Counted from the stretch's first letter, positions 1 to 8,163 are shown. The stretch is DNA of 64,000 bases from Prochlorococcus sp. AG-402-A21 (GCA_003279655.1 QCHI01000001.1:149534-213533), one strand, 5' to 3'. Made by a program: numbers and translations. Notes: generated by a model not told the origin, from the sequence alone.

Positions 1-435
1 TCAAAGAGTACCGAACAGAAAAATTCCGAAGGTTCTTCTCATTGCGGCAGTAAACCAAAAAAAATTGCAATTGGGATAGCACCACTAGGATATATATCCA
101 TTGGAATTGTCCCAATGGGAATTGTTACTATTGGGATTGTTCCCATGGGTGTCGTTTCTATAGGCGTAGTAGCCATGGGAGTTGTCAATGCCTCAATAGT
201 AGGAATGGGTATATTTTCTGCAGGAATAACAACTATGGGTCTAAAGGTATGGAGTCCAGAGAATAATGCTATTCAGGAATCAATAAATCGATCACATTCT
301 CCTTCTTCAAAAAATATATATGCTTATCCAACTAAATCTGAGGCAGAAATCGAAGCCAAAAAGCTCGGTTGTCTTGGTGTCCATAAAATGGGGACATTAT
401 GGATGCCTTGCGCGACCCATATCAATCTAGACTAA
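1..435 (+). CDS. Glycine-repeat protein with DUF3721-like tail (5' truncated)
   Basis: The frame is open to the left edge of the window, so the N-terminus is missing; the first ATG in frame is at 115 but the repeat begins before it. Residues from about 22 to 80 are a degenerate hydrophobic repeat in which I/V-G or M-G recurs every five to six residues (for example GIVPMGVVSIG). The last 40 residues are different: a short Lys/Glu helix then CLGVHKMGTLWMPCATHI, which resembles the cyanobacterial DUF3721 motif (WMPC plus His). Function is unknown. The two Cys and two His in the tail could bind metal, which is inference. The gene ends before a shared bidirectional terminator. Confidence 0.6.
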   Translation, partial: SKSTEQKNSEGSSHCGSKPKKIAIGIAPLGYISIGIVPMGIVTIGIVPMGVVSIGVVAMGVVNASIVGMGIFSAGITTMGLKVWSPENNAIQESINRSHSPSSKNIYAYPTKSEAEIEAKKLGCLGVHKMGTLWMPCATHINLD

Positions 436-490
436 TCTTTAAGTTATAAATAATTTATAGTCCTTAGATTAACTAATTAAGAATAAAGCT

Positions 491-538
491 AAAACAAAAG
501 CAATCTTATGATCTTATCAATAAGGTTGCTTTTGTTTT
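491..538. terminator. Bidirectional intrinsic terminator
   Basis: Positions 491-509 pair with 520-538 in a 19-bp stem with one G-T pair, and the arms themselves are A-rich and T-rich at their outer ends, so each strand gives a hairpin followed by U residues. It sits between two convergent genes (ends at 435 and 570) and can serve both. Confidence 0.75.
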
Positions 539-569
539 CATGACCGTGCGAGAAATCATATAAAATTTT

Positions 570-1187
570 TTAAGAATATATATCTTCGACTAGCATTGGC
601 CCCTTTTCGCAAATTTGTTGCTGTGAAGGGAACTCTTTATCGGAGCAACAACATTCTCCTCTATCTGAATTGTTGATCCAATTAATAATCCCTGTTCGGA
701 TTGGTTGAGGACATACTTGTCCTTCTTTAAGGTGATTGATTTCTTCGCTTGTTAAAGGATCAGCATGTTCAATAAAAAGAGACTCTTTAAGCCTAAAAGA
801 ACATGTCTCATTCCATTGTTCAAAACAATTTATATGGTTTATAAAATCATTCCATGCTTCTTTCATTGATCTATATCCCTTCCTTTTTAACTCTTTGCTG
901 AAAACAGCTTTAATGAATTCATTAAAATTCTGCAATTCCTGAGGTGTAAAAGATTGTGTAACATGGCTTTCATAATCAGGAAAGTCAAGTTTTTTCTCTA
1001 TTGATTGCAGTCTTTGTTCAATAATATGAAATCGAGAATCTATCGATTCAAAAGGCAGATTCTCAATTTGATTAACAAAACATTCAGAGACATAACTAAC
1101 CAATGATTTTCCCGAAATCCTCGCACTCTCTTTAATCTTTTCTAAAAGTTTTGGGTCAATACTTACATTGAGTTGCGTTCTCTTCAT
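570..1187 (-). CDS. Ribbon-helix-helix protein with Cys-rich C-terminus
   Basis: A protein of 205 residues. The N-terminus (MKRTQLNVSIDPKLLEKIKE, then SGKSLVSYVSECF) fits a CopG/Arc-type ribbon-helix-helix: a short basic beta strand followed by two helices, suggesting a dimeric DNA-binding protein. A coiled-coil-like stretch follows at about residues 50-70. The C-terminal part ends with GECCCSDKEF and a further Cys near the end, a possible metal-binding or redox-active cluster. I do not recognise the full-length family. It is convergent with the gene to its left and reads away from the zinc module, so no operon partner is evident. Regulator is an inference from the N-terminal fold only. Confidence 0.6.
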   Translation of the reverse strand: MKRTQLNVSIDPKLLEKIKESARISGKSLVSYVSECFVNQIENLPFESIDSRFHIIEQRLQSIEKKLDFPDYESHVTQSFTPQELQNFNEFIKAVFSKELKRKGYRSMKEAWNDFINHINCFEQWNETCSFRLKESLFIEHADPLTSEEINHLKEGQVCPQPIRTGIINWINNSDRGECCCSDKEFPSQQQICEKGPMLVEDIYS

Positions 1188-1347
1188 GAGTTAAGCAATG
1201 AAAGGGTGGAAAATATCCAATTAATCAATATTTTATTGAATTCAAAACCATATCGTTACCATTTTCAGATTTCTTGATCTTTAAGAAACTATCTCTTTTC
1301 ATCCATCCAACAAGCACCTCTTAGAAGCAATAAGAGTAAAAATAAAT

Positions 1348-2133
1348 CTATCTACTGTTTGGTAGCAAAATCAATGAAATCACACAAAGAACACTAATCA
1401 AAGGTCCAGGAGGCAAATTCAAAATCATGGCAAGAGAAAAGCCTATAAGAGATAAAATCAATCCAAAGATGGAGGATCTAACCATCGCAATCCATAAAGA
1501 TCTTGCTTTCTGTAATCCCAACAAAGTTGGGGTTGAAAGTAACGCAATCACAAGAATGACTCCCACTGCAGACATTGAACTCACGATGACAAGTGCCGTA
1601 GTAAAACCAAGAGCCAAATTTAAAAAAGATACATTAACTCCACTTGAAGCAGCTCCTTCTGGGTCTAAACCAATATGAACAAGCTTGTCGTAACCAAAAA
1701 GCATCAAGCAAATAAATACCGAGAAAGCGATCAACGTTCTTAGCAGATCACTCAAGTTTGCAGTTAATAAATCTCCAAATAAAACAGCCTCCAAATCAAT
1801 CCTGATACCCAGTAGAGGTATAAGCAAAACACCGAGTCCCATCGAACCAGCAAGAATTGTATTCATAACTGCTTCATAATTTTGATTTTTTTTATTTGTC
1901 AAGCTTTCTGCTGCAATAGCTCCTACCAAGCCACTGACGACTCCTCCAATAGAAGGGTCCAAACCAAGCGCCATAGCCAAAGCAAGACCTGGCAACACAC
2001 AATGCGAAATTAAATTAACTTGAAGAAGCCTTTTATGAGTGATCAATACAGTTCCCATGGCAGGGCAAAGTATTCCTGAAAAGGAAGTTATCAAAAGAGG
2101 AATTATCCACCAATTTGTATTGAAAAAAGACAT
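1348..2133 (-). CDS. znuB: Zinc ABC transporter permease ZnuB
   Basis: Integral membrane subunit of a metal ABC importer of the ABC-3 family (ZnuB/MntB). The 261 residues contain seven to nine hydrophobic segments, with family-typical stretches such as SHCVLPGLALA near residue 43 and SMSAVGVILVIALL near 185. Zinc rather than manganese is inferred from the neighbouring zur and His-rich znuA. Unusually, it is separated from znuC by zur on the opposite strand, and it starts only 17 bp from the zur start, so the two divergent genes must share or overlap promoters. Length is normal for the family. Confidence 0.88.
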   Translation of the reverse strand: MSFFNTNWWIIPLLITSFSGILCPAMGTVLITHKRLLQVNLISHCVLPGLALAMALGLDPSIGGVVSGLVGAIAAESLTNKKNQNYEAVMNTILAGSMGLGVLLIPLLGIRIDLEAVLFGDLLTANLSDLLRTLIAFSVFICLMLFGYDKLVHIGLDPEGAASSGVNVSFLNLALGFTTALVIVSSMSAVGVILVIALLSTPTLLGLQKARSLWIAMVRSSIFGLILSLIGFSLAMILNLPPGPLISVLCVISLILLPNSR

Positions 2134-2150
2134 TAAGCCAATGATTCAGT

Positions 2151-2591
2151 ATGGTCAGTAAGAGAGATCAAGTTAAGATCTTGCTAATGAGTAAAAGCAA
2201 GCCTGAAATCACTAGACGTCAACAGCAACTGCTCAATGAGCTCAAGAAATGTACTGATGAATTGAGTGGGCAAGAACTGCATAGACAACTTCATAGTGGT
2301 GAAAAGGCAATGGGACTGACCACGGTTTATCGAAACCTGCAAGTACTAGTAAAGCAAGGTTTGATTCGTTCCAGACATCTTCCCAATGGTGAGGTTCTTT
2401 ATGCGCCAGTTGAAAGAGATATTCATCATTTAACTTGCGTAAGCTGTGGAGAAACCACACGCTTGAAGGGATGTCCGGTAAACATGATGGATCTGTCGAA
2501 AAACACTTCTAAAAAATTTGAGCTTTTGTTTCATACTCTTGAGTACTTTGGTCTCTGCCAAAATTGTTCTCAGCAACTTAATGCTGGATAA
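2151..2591 (+). CDS. zur: Fur-family zinc uptake regulator (Zur-like)
   Basis: A 146-residue Fur-family metalloregulator. The winged-helix part contains the recognition helix TTVYRNLQVL (57-66). The dimerisation part has two CxxC pairs, C96/C99 and C136/C139, the structural zinc site, and DIHHLTC supplies His ligands. Assignment to Zur rather than Fur or PerR is from context: it lies between znuB and znuC and next to znuA. With zinc bound it would repress uptake. An alternative start is the in-frame ATG at 2190, which leaves a normal Fur N-terminus and a 56-bp gap to znuB; neither start has a clear ribosome binding site. It ends convergently 23 bp from znuC. Confidence 0.85.
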   Translation: MVSKRDQVKILLMSKSKPEITRRQQQLLNELKKCTDELSGQELHRQLHSGEKAMGLTTVYRNLQVLVKQGLIRSRHLPNGEVLYAPVERDIHHLTCVSCGETTRLKGCPVNMMDLSKNTSKKFELLFHTLEYFGLCQNCSQQLNAG

Positions 2592-2614
2592 GATTATTTG
2601 AATATGAATCAAAC

Positions 2615-3313
2615 CTATAACTTCCACCTCAAATAATTAATTGAACTTAGTTTTTCTTGAACTTCCTGAGGGCTGCCAGAAGCCAAAATAATCTTATCTA
2701 AAGCAACAACCTTGTCATAGGCATTTAAAGATGTTCCCCAGTCATGACTACTAACAAAAACCGTGAATCCCGAATCGGCTAGCTGACGAATGATTAAGAG
2801 GAAATCTTCTTTAGCGGGAGGATCAAAGGCGGAGCAAGGTTCATCAAGAAGAAAAATTTTGGCTGGATTCATTAATGTTTTTGCAAGTAATGCTCTTTGT
2901 TGCTGTCCACCAGACAAAGTATCCAGTCTCCTTTTTGCTAAATGAGATATTCCAACACGTTGAAGGGCAGCTTCTAATTCACAACAAGTCGATTTGGAAT
3001 GATTTACTCGACCTAAAGAGACTAATCCTTCAACAGTAATTGGAAAATTCCAATTCAGCTTTCCCCTCTGAGGCATTAAAGCCACTTGAGATCGATTATT
3101 TCTCAATGGTTTTCCGTCAACAGTAATTTCTCCTTGATCTGGAGTGCTACTCCCTTGCAGCAAGCTTAATAATGTTGACTTACCAGCGCCATTCGGACCA
3201 ACAAGAGCAGTCAAAGTACCTGGCTCAAGCTTAAGAGAAACTTTACTTAAAGCAGGCTTGATATTACTGGAATAGGAATATGTCACATTTTCAGCAATCA
3301 AACTAGACATCAA
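2615..3313 (-). CDS. znuC: Zinc ABC transporter ATP-binding protein ZnuC
   Basis: ATPase subunit, 232 residues. Walker A GPNGAGKST at 39-47, signature LSGGQ at 133-137, Walker B around KIFLLDEP (152-159), and a switch His in SSHDWG. It would power the ZnuB permease at the inner face of the plasma membrane. It is divergent from znuA with 88 bp between them, and this gap contains a Zur-like operator. The start could be the first or second Met. Confidence 0.9.
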   Translation of the reverse strand: MMSSLIAENVTYSYSSNIKPALSKVSLKLEPGTLTALVGPNGAGKSTLLSLLQGSSTPDQGEITVDGKPLRNNRSQVALMPQRGKLNWNFPITVEGLVSLGRVNHSKSTCCELEAALQRVGISHLAKRRLDTLSGGQQQRALLAKTLMNPAKIFLLDEPCSAFDPPAKEDFLLIIRQLADSGFTVFVSSHDWGTSLNAYDKVVALDKIILASGSPQEVQEKLSSINYLRWKL

Positions 3314-3363
3314 TCAAAGGATTTGCTGACAAGAAACATAATATACTTGCCAATCTTAAATGG

Positions 3364-3378
3364 AAATGATTATCGTTT
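3364..3378. promoter_or_regulatory. Zur-like operator between znuC and znuA
   Basis: AAATGAT-T-ATCGTTT is a 7-1-7 inverted repeat with one mismatch, of the Fur/Zur type (core GAT-T-ATC). It lies 23 bp before the znuA start and 50 bp before the znuC start, where it could control both divergent promoters. Assignment to Zur is inferred from the zur gene next door. Confidence 0.65.
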
Positions 3379-3401
3379 TGGATACGTTAATTTCTGATTA
3401 A

Positions 3402-4919
3402 ATGTCGAAATTGTTCAATCAACGCATCAAGAGCAAATCAATATTTAATAAAACAGTCCTTCAGAACTCTTTTCTTGCTGGAGCATTTTTATTTTCGGGA
3501 ATTCATCAGAGCGCACAGGCAAATTCAAAATCAATTGTTGCTGTAGAGCCATTAGTCTGTGATGTCGTTTCTGCAATTGCACCACCCTCTACGCCCGTAA
3601 CCTGCTTAATTGACAGAAAACAAGATGTTCATGATGTCAAGATCACTCCAAGGCAAGCTCAAACACTAAAAAGTGCGAATCAAGTATTTACGCTTGGTTC
3701 AGAGATGACCCCTGCAATTAAAAAATGGTTAGATAATCCCTTAACTGTTGTCGTTGGTGTAAGTGCAATAGAAATAGACGATCATCATGACGACCACGAT
3801 GATCATTCAGCTGCTAAGGATGATGACCACGATGATCATTCAGCTGCTAATCATGACGATCATGATGACCACGATGATCATGGTGATAGCCATGGAGAAG
3901 GAGCTTTTGAATGGGCTGGCGTTTTTGATCTTTCAGCAGGAACATACAAATGGTCTTTTGCCAAAGTCGATGGAGACTATGCTGATCCTGCAATGAAAAT
4001 GGTTATTCTCAACTCTGGTGATATTGAAGCATCAGAAGAGCTTGCTAAAGAATTATTAGGATCTAAGAATTCAGAAACCAAACGCAATAATGACAAACTT
4101 ATTGCGCAGGAAAAAGCATATTTTCTTTCATTTAATGAGAAGAAAGATACCACAACATTTACTGTAGAAATCAAAAAAGCTGGTAAATATGCATTCTTTA
4201 CTGAGCATATGCCTTTTGAATTTGAAGCCGACGAACATTTCTTTAAGGATGTTTCAGGCGACGATGTTGAACCGATTGCTCAAGTTCCAGATGAAGGCGA
4301 TCATCATCATCACCATGACCATGGTGGGCTAGATCCTCATATCTGGCATGACCCTCATAACATCATCAAGATGGGAAATGTCATTTCTAAAAATATCAAT
4401 AAGAAAATTTCCTTCTTTGATAGAGAAATGAAAAAAGTTTTAAAAGAAAGAACTCAAGCCGTTAATTCTATTTTGGAAGATCTAGACTCATGGACTCAAA
4501 AACAAGTTGCCACAATTCCTACTGATCGAAGGACAATCGTTTCTAAGCACAAAGCGATGGAATATTACGGAGATGCATTTGGCTTGAAGACTTTAAGTCT
4601 ATTAGATTTCCTTGGTGATTCTTCCAGCCTTAGACCAGAGACTATTTCAACGGTAATAGCTGAGCTCAAAGAAGAAAACGTGAACGTATTATTCGCTGAG
4701 CAAAAGCCTCCTTCCAAGCTATTGAAAAACTTGAGCAGACAAACTTCCACCCCTATTGCAAGAAATCAAATCTTTGTTGATGGTTTAATGCTAGACGGGA
4801 ATACTGTTTCAGTAGCAGTTCACAACACATGTACAATTGTTGATTCGCTTGGTGGAGAATGTGATGAAAAAGAGGGTGAGAAACTCGAGAATGAATGGAA
4901 TTCCTTAACTAATCCTTAA
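3402..4919 (+). CDS. znuA: Zinc ABC transporter solute-binding protein ZnuA with extra inserted domain
   Basis: Periplasmic zinc-binding protein, 505 residues against roughly 300-330 for typical ZnuA. An N-terminal hydrophobic segment (about residues 23-41, ending AQA) is a signal peptide. The first lobe follows (VAVEPLVCDVVSAIAPP; metal-site context DVHDVKITPRQ). A His/Asp-rich loop spans about 127-167. Residues about 169-275 form an extra domain starting FEWAGVFDLSAGTY and ending FFTEHMPFEFEAD, clearly related to a segment of the CobW protein two genes downstream. A second His run (about 300-307) precedes LDPHIWHDPHNIIKM, the usual continuation of the fold. The C-terminal lobe is complete. 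It is the first gene of a run towards cobW and is divergent from znuC across a Zur-like operator. Confidence 0.92.
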   Translation: MSKLFNQRIKSKSIFNKTVLQNSFLAGAFLFSGIHQSAQANSKSIVAVEPLVCDVVSAIAPPSTPVTCLIDRKQDVHDVKITPRQAQTLKSANQVFTLGSEMTPAIKKWLDNPLTVVVGVSAIEIDDHHDDHDDHSAAKDDDHDDHSAANHDDHDDHDDHGDSHGEGAFEWAGVFDLSAGTYKWSFAKVDGDYADPAMKMVILNSGDIEASEELAKELLGSKNSETKRNNDKLIAQEKAYFLSFNEKKDTTTFTVEIKKAGKYAFFTEHMPFEFEADEHFFKDVSGDDVEPIAQVPDEGDHHHHHDHGGLDPHIWHDPHNIIKMGNVISKNINKKISFFDREMKKVLKERTQAVNSILEDLDSWTQKQVATIPTDRRTIVSKHKAMEYYGDAFGLKTLSLLDFLGDSSSLRPETISTVIAELKEENVNVLFAEQKPPSKLLKNLSRQTSTPIARNQIFVDGLMLDGNTVSVAVHNTCTIVDSLGGECDEKEGEKLENEWNSLTNP

Positions 4920-4927
4920 TCCTGCAA

Positions 4928-4972
4928 GTTTAAATAATGTCTACTTTTATAAAAGATAGACATTATTTAAAC
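4928..4972. repeat. 16-bp perfect inverted repeat after znuA
   Basis: Positions 4928-4943 and 4957-4972 are perfect reverse complements, separated by 13 bases that can extend the helix with one bulge. It lies just after the znuA stop and 4 bp before the next gene. There is no clear T-run, so it may be a weak terminator or an mRNA-stabilising hairpin that separates strong znuA expression from downstream genes. Confidence 0.55.
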
Positions 4973-4975
4973 TAA

Positions 4976-5293
4976 ATGTTTCCAACCAAAGGGTTTAACG
5001 CTTACAAACAACATTGGGAAGATCAGGCAAGTTTTATGGATAAACCACCATGGAATAAAGAAAAGATCTTAAAACTGACTATATCAGCTGATTTCGATGA
5101 AAATCTAAAAGAACTTCAATTTTCAAATCATTCGCTTAAGAAAGAACATGGAAAATATACACTTAGATTAAAAGTTCCCTACAATTATTATGATCTTGAT
5201 GATTTTGAATCAAAGTCACTAGCGTTATTGGGTATACAAGAGAATTGGCTAACTGATATTTCTCTTGACAACTCGCATTGTTCAAATCGTTAA
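4976..5293 (+). CDS. Hypothetical protein between znuA and cobW
   Basis: A 105-residue protein I do not recognise. It has no signal peptide or membrane segment, is rich in charged and aromatic residues (HWEDQASFMDKPPWNKEK), and ends with Cys and His. It begins 4 bp after an inverted repeat and ends 9 bp before the CobW start, so it is probably co-transcribed with cobW. A role in zinc handling is only guilt by association. Confidence 0.65.
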   Translation: MFPTKGFNAYKQHWEDQASFMDKPPWNKEKILKLTISADFDENLKELQFSNHSLKKEHGKYTLRLKVPYNYYDLDDFESKSLALLGIQENWLTDISLDNSHCSNR

Positions 5294-5302
5294 TTAAAGA
5301 AA

Positions 5303-6685
5303 ATGGGTACCAAGCAAAAAGTTCCGGTGACAATACTGACTGGTTTCCTAGGGTCTGGCAAAACGACTCTACTTAATCGAATTCTAAGCGAAGAGCACGG
5401 AAAAAAAATAGCTGTTATTGAGAATGAATATGGTGAAGTTGGTATTGATCAAGGATTAGTAATCAATGCTGATGAAGAGGTCTTCGAGATGTCGAACGGT
5501 TGCATCTGCTGCACCGTACGTGGAGATTTAATTCGTGTACTAGGAAACCTCATGAAGAGACGAGACAAATTCGACTATGTATTAGTTGAAACTACTGGCC
5601 TTGCTGATCCTGGCCCTGTCGCTCAAACATTTTTCATGGACGATGAAATCCGTGATGAGTTTTCACTCGATGGCATTGTCACACTTGTGGATGCAGCTCA
5701 CATAGAACAACAACTTGGTCGAAGTGATGAAAGTTCGGAGCAAGTTGCCTTTGCTGACGTCCTTGTTCTAAATAAAACTGATCTAGTTTCAGATGAATCA
5801 CTCGACAACTTAGAGTCACGGCTACGTGATATGAATCGTATGGCTCGTGTAATACGCAGTAAACAAGCAGACGTCTCAATTGATACTGTGCTAAATCTAA
5901 GTGCTTTTGATTTAGACCAAGTACTTCAGCGTCGTCCAACTTTTCTTGAACCAGAATATCCATTTGAGTGGACAGGTGTGTTTTCACTTGAAGAGGGTCG
6001 CTATGAACTTACGCTCGAAGAAGGTCCTGACCCCACAATGTCTCTCGTCCTGTTATTAGATCAAGGTAAAGACGAGACAGCGCTTAATACAGGTGCTGAA
6101 TCATGCGTGAGACTCTACGCAGAACAAGAACAACTTATGAGTCCAGGGGATATAGTTCCAGTCGGCAAGCATGTGAGCCTTCAACTTCAATCCGAAGGGA
6201 CTAAGTCCTTCTTCATAGATGTTGATAAGGCAAGGGATATAGGTCTATTCACTCAACATACGGCCGAAGAATTTAATATGAAATTAACGAAAGTAACTAC
6301 TCCTTCTACAGACGAGATAGATAATGATCAGAACATCTCTACAATTTATCCAATAGCTGAGCGAACTTGGGTTGCCGAGCACGAGCACGACGATGCAGTG
6401 GGTTCATTTGCTATCGAGCGAGTAGGCGATGTAGATCCTGAAAAACTCAATAGGTGGTTAAGTCGATTGCTATCAGAAAAAGGGGTGGATATCTTTCGCA
6501 CAAAAGGGTTTATTAGTTATGCGGGAGAATCTAGGCGAATAGTTTTTCAAGGTGTACACATGCTCTTCACAGCTCAACCAGATAAAGAATGGGGCAATGA
6601 ACCTCGGCGCAATCAACTCGTCTTTATCGGTAGAAATCTTGATGAAGCAGAAATGAGCAGTGAGTTTGATAAATGTCTGGTATAG
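5303..6685 (+). CDS. CobW/COG0523 family GTPase (putative zinc chaperone) with inserted domain
   Basis: G3E GTPase of the COG0523 family, 460 residues, longer than the usual 320-400. Walker A GFLGSGKT at 14-21; the family's metal-binding CxCC at 67-70 (NGCICC); ETTGLADP at 96-103; NKTD near 157. Residues about 221-326 (FEWTGVFSLEEGRYEL to FTQHTAEEFNM) are homologous to the extra domain of the nearby ZnuA and sit between the GTPase and the CobW C-terminal domain. A small AEHEHDD motif near 354 may bind metal. The CobW_C domain (SFAIERVGDVDPEKLNRWL onward) is complete. The family delivers metals, often zinc, to client proteins; the zinc role is inferred from context. The last 13 bases overlap the WD40 gene. 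Confidence 0.88.
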   Translation: MGTKQKVPVTILTGFLGSGKTTLLNRILSEEHGKKIAVIENEYGEVGIDQGLVINADEEVFEMSNGCICCTVRGDLIRVLGNLMKRRDKFDYVLVETTGLADPGPVAQTFFMDDEIRDEFSLDGIVTLVDAAHIEQQLGRSDESSEQVAFADVLVLNKTDLVSDESLDNLESRLRDMNRMARVIRSKQADVSIDTVLNLSAFDLDQVLQRRPTFLEPEYPFEWTGVFSLEEGRYELTLEEGPDPTMSLVLLLDQGKDETALNTGAESCVRLYAEQEQLMSPGDIVPVGKHVSLQLQSEGTKSFFIDVDKARDIGLFTQHTAEEFNMKLTKVTTPSTDEIDNDQNISTIYPIAERTWVAEHEHDDAVGSFAIERVGDVDPEKLNRWLSRLLSEKGVDIFRTKGFISYAGESRRIVFQGVHMLFTAQPDKEWGNEPRRNQLVFIGRNLDEAEMSSEFDKCLV

Positions 6686-7746
6686 AAGCATTTAGTCCCA
6701 AGGGAATGCTTCACGAAGGTTGGTCTGCTCAAGCTGACGACTACGCGATTGTCTGCGGCTGGGCACTACAAGGTAAAACTTTTTTAGTAGGTGATGTCGT
6801 TGGTGGGCTTTACGCATTTAAGGGGAAATCTGGAAAGCTCATTTGGCAAGCAAAAGATATACATAAAGGTGGCTTACTAGCAATGTCTATTCATCCAGAT
6901 GGAAATACTTTTGCAACTGCTGGCCAGGATGGACAGGTGCATATATGGGAAAGCCAAGAGGGTAAGTCAATTAAAACCTTGAAACTTGGGAAAGGATGGG
7001 TTGAGCACATCAAGTGGTCCCCAGACGGAAAATTTTTAGCTGTAGTTTTTACTAAATACGTTTATGTTTTTGATGATAAAGGTCAAGAACATTGGCGATC
7101 AGAAGAGCATCCCAGCACTATCAGCGCGATTTCTTGGTCTAATTCAAATGAATTAGCAACAGCATGCTATGGCCAAGTCACTTTTTTTGATGTAGTAAGC
7201 GACAAGATCAATCAAAAGTTGGAATGGCGAGGCTCACTGGTATCTATGGTGCTTAGTCCAGATGGAGATATAGTGGCATGCGGTAGTCAAGATAATTCTG
7301 TTCATTTCTGGCGTCGTTCAACTGATCAAGATTCAGAGATGACAGGCTACCCAGGTAAACCAAGCCACCTAGCTTTTGATCAAACCGGCACAGTCCTTGC
7401 TACTGGTGGTAGTGATCGAGTGACGGTTTGGAGTTTTCAAGGCGATGGTCCTGAGGGCACTGTGCCAGGAGAGTTAATGCTCCATACGGAACCCATTTCA
7501 TGCCTTGCTTTCTCACATAGCGGGATGCTTTTAGCTTCTGGCGCGCGCGATGGTTCAGTTTTTTCCTGGTTTCTCCAAAATAATGGTCAGGGGGATCCAG
7601 TTGGTGGTGCATTTGCAGGTGACCTTGTAAGCCAAATCGCGTGGCATCCTGATGACACTGCCTTGGCTGCAATAAATGCAAACGGAGGAATTAAAGTTTG
7701 GGAGTTTAAGGTTCGGACAAAAACGGCAACTCAAGGATTCGAATAA
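6673..7746 (+). CDS. WD40-repeat protein coupled to cobW
   Basis: A 357-residue protein made of about seven WD40-like blades, visible from repeats such as LLAMSIHPDGNTFATAGQDGQVHIWE, MVLSPDGDIVACGSQDNSVHFW and ISCLAFSHSGMLLASGARDGSVFSW. It should form one beta propeller, a protein-interaction scaffold. There is no signal peptide, so it is probably cytoplasmic. Its ATG lies inside the last codons of cobW (13-base overlap, different frame), which suggests translational coupling and a functional pairing with the GTPase. Nothing in the sequence shows catalysis. Confidence 0.85.
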   Translation: MSGIEAFSPKGMLHEGWSAQADDYAIVCGWALQGKTFLVGDVVGGLYAFKGKSGKLIWQAKDIHKGGLLAMSIHPDGNTFATAGQDGQVHIWESQEGKSIKTLKLGKGWVEHIKWSPDGKFLAVVFTKYVYVFDDKGQEHWRSEEHPSTISAISWSNSNELATACYGQVTFFDVVSDKINQKLEWRGSLVSMVLSPDGDIVACGSQDNSVHFWRRSTDQDSEMTGYPGKPSHLAFDQTGTVLATGGSDRVTVWSFQGDGPEGTVPGELMLHTEPISCLAFSHSGMLLASGARDGSVFSWFLQNNGQGDPVGGAFAGDLVSQIAWHPDDTALAAINANGGIKVWEFKVRTKTATQGFE

Positions 7747-7892
7747 GGTCAAAATTTCTTTTTTCCAATAGATTTTCAAGAGCAGCTCTATTGCTATTGG
7801 CTAGAAAATTAAAAATTCAACAAGAGTAGTTTTTACTGATGTATAAATATTCCACATAACTTATATATGGTTATATTCCACCAGAGGACTCA

Positions 7893-8036
7893 ATGAAAAA
7901 AACAATTCTTTGGCTTCAAGAATTACTCATTTCAATGGGAGATGCTCTATTTCATCCTTATCAAGAGAACTCACCTCCAAGTTTTGAGGCACAGCCTTTC
8001 AGAGATGACCCGTATAAGAACAGAGGAATTGCATAG
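7893..8036 (+). CDS. Small hypothetical protein, 47 residues
   Basis: Short gene with a good ribosome binding site (GAGG 9 bp before ATG) and an intrinsic terminator 28 bp after the stop. The product begins MKKTILWLQELLISMGD, an amphipathic or weakly hydrophobic helix, followed by a Pro-rich tail ending DDPYKNRGIA. No family recognised. The flanking signals support a real, independently transcribed gene. Confidence 0.6.
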   Translation: MKKTILWLQELLISMGDALFHPYQENSPPSFEAQPFRDDPYKNRGIA

Positions 8037-8063
8037 ATTAAGGTCAAAATTGTTTTAAATTTC

Positions 8064-8094
8064 AAAGAGGGGTTCAAATGGGCCTCTTTTTTAT
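8064..8094 (+). terminator. Intrinsic terminator
   Basis: AAAGAGG (8064-8070) pairs with CCTCTTT (8083-8089), followed by a T-rich run. It ends the transcript of the 47-residue gene. Confidence 0.75.
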
Positions 8095-8163
8095 TATCTA
8101 TTTACGAGAAGAAAAAATAACGACCGAACCATAAAGAATTAGACAATGTGCTTTAATATCCTC

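Noticed and set aside
3787..3996. Met/Ile/Thr-rich frame inside znuA
   Set aside because: Shadow of the His/Asp-rich codons (CAT GAC) read one base out of phase.
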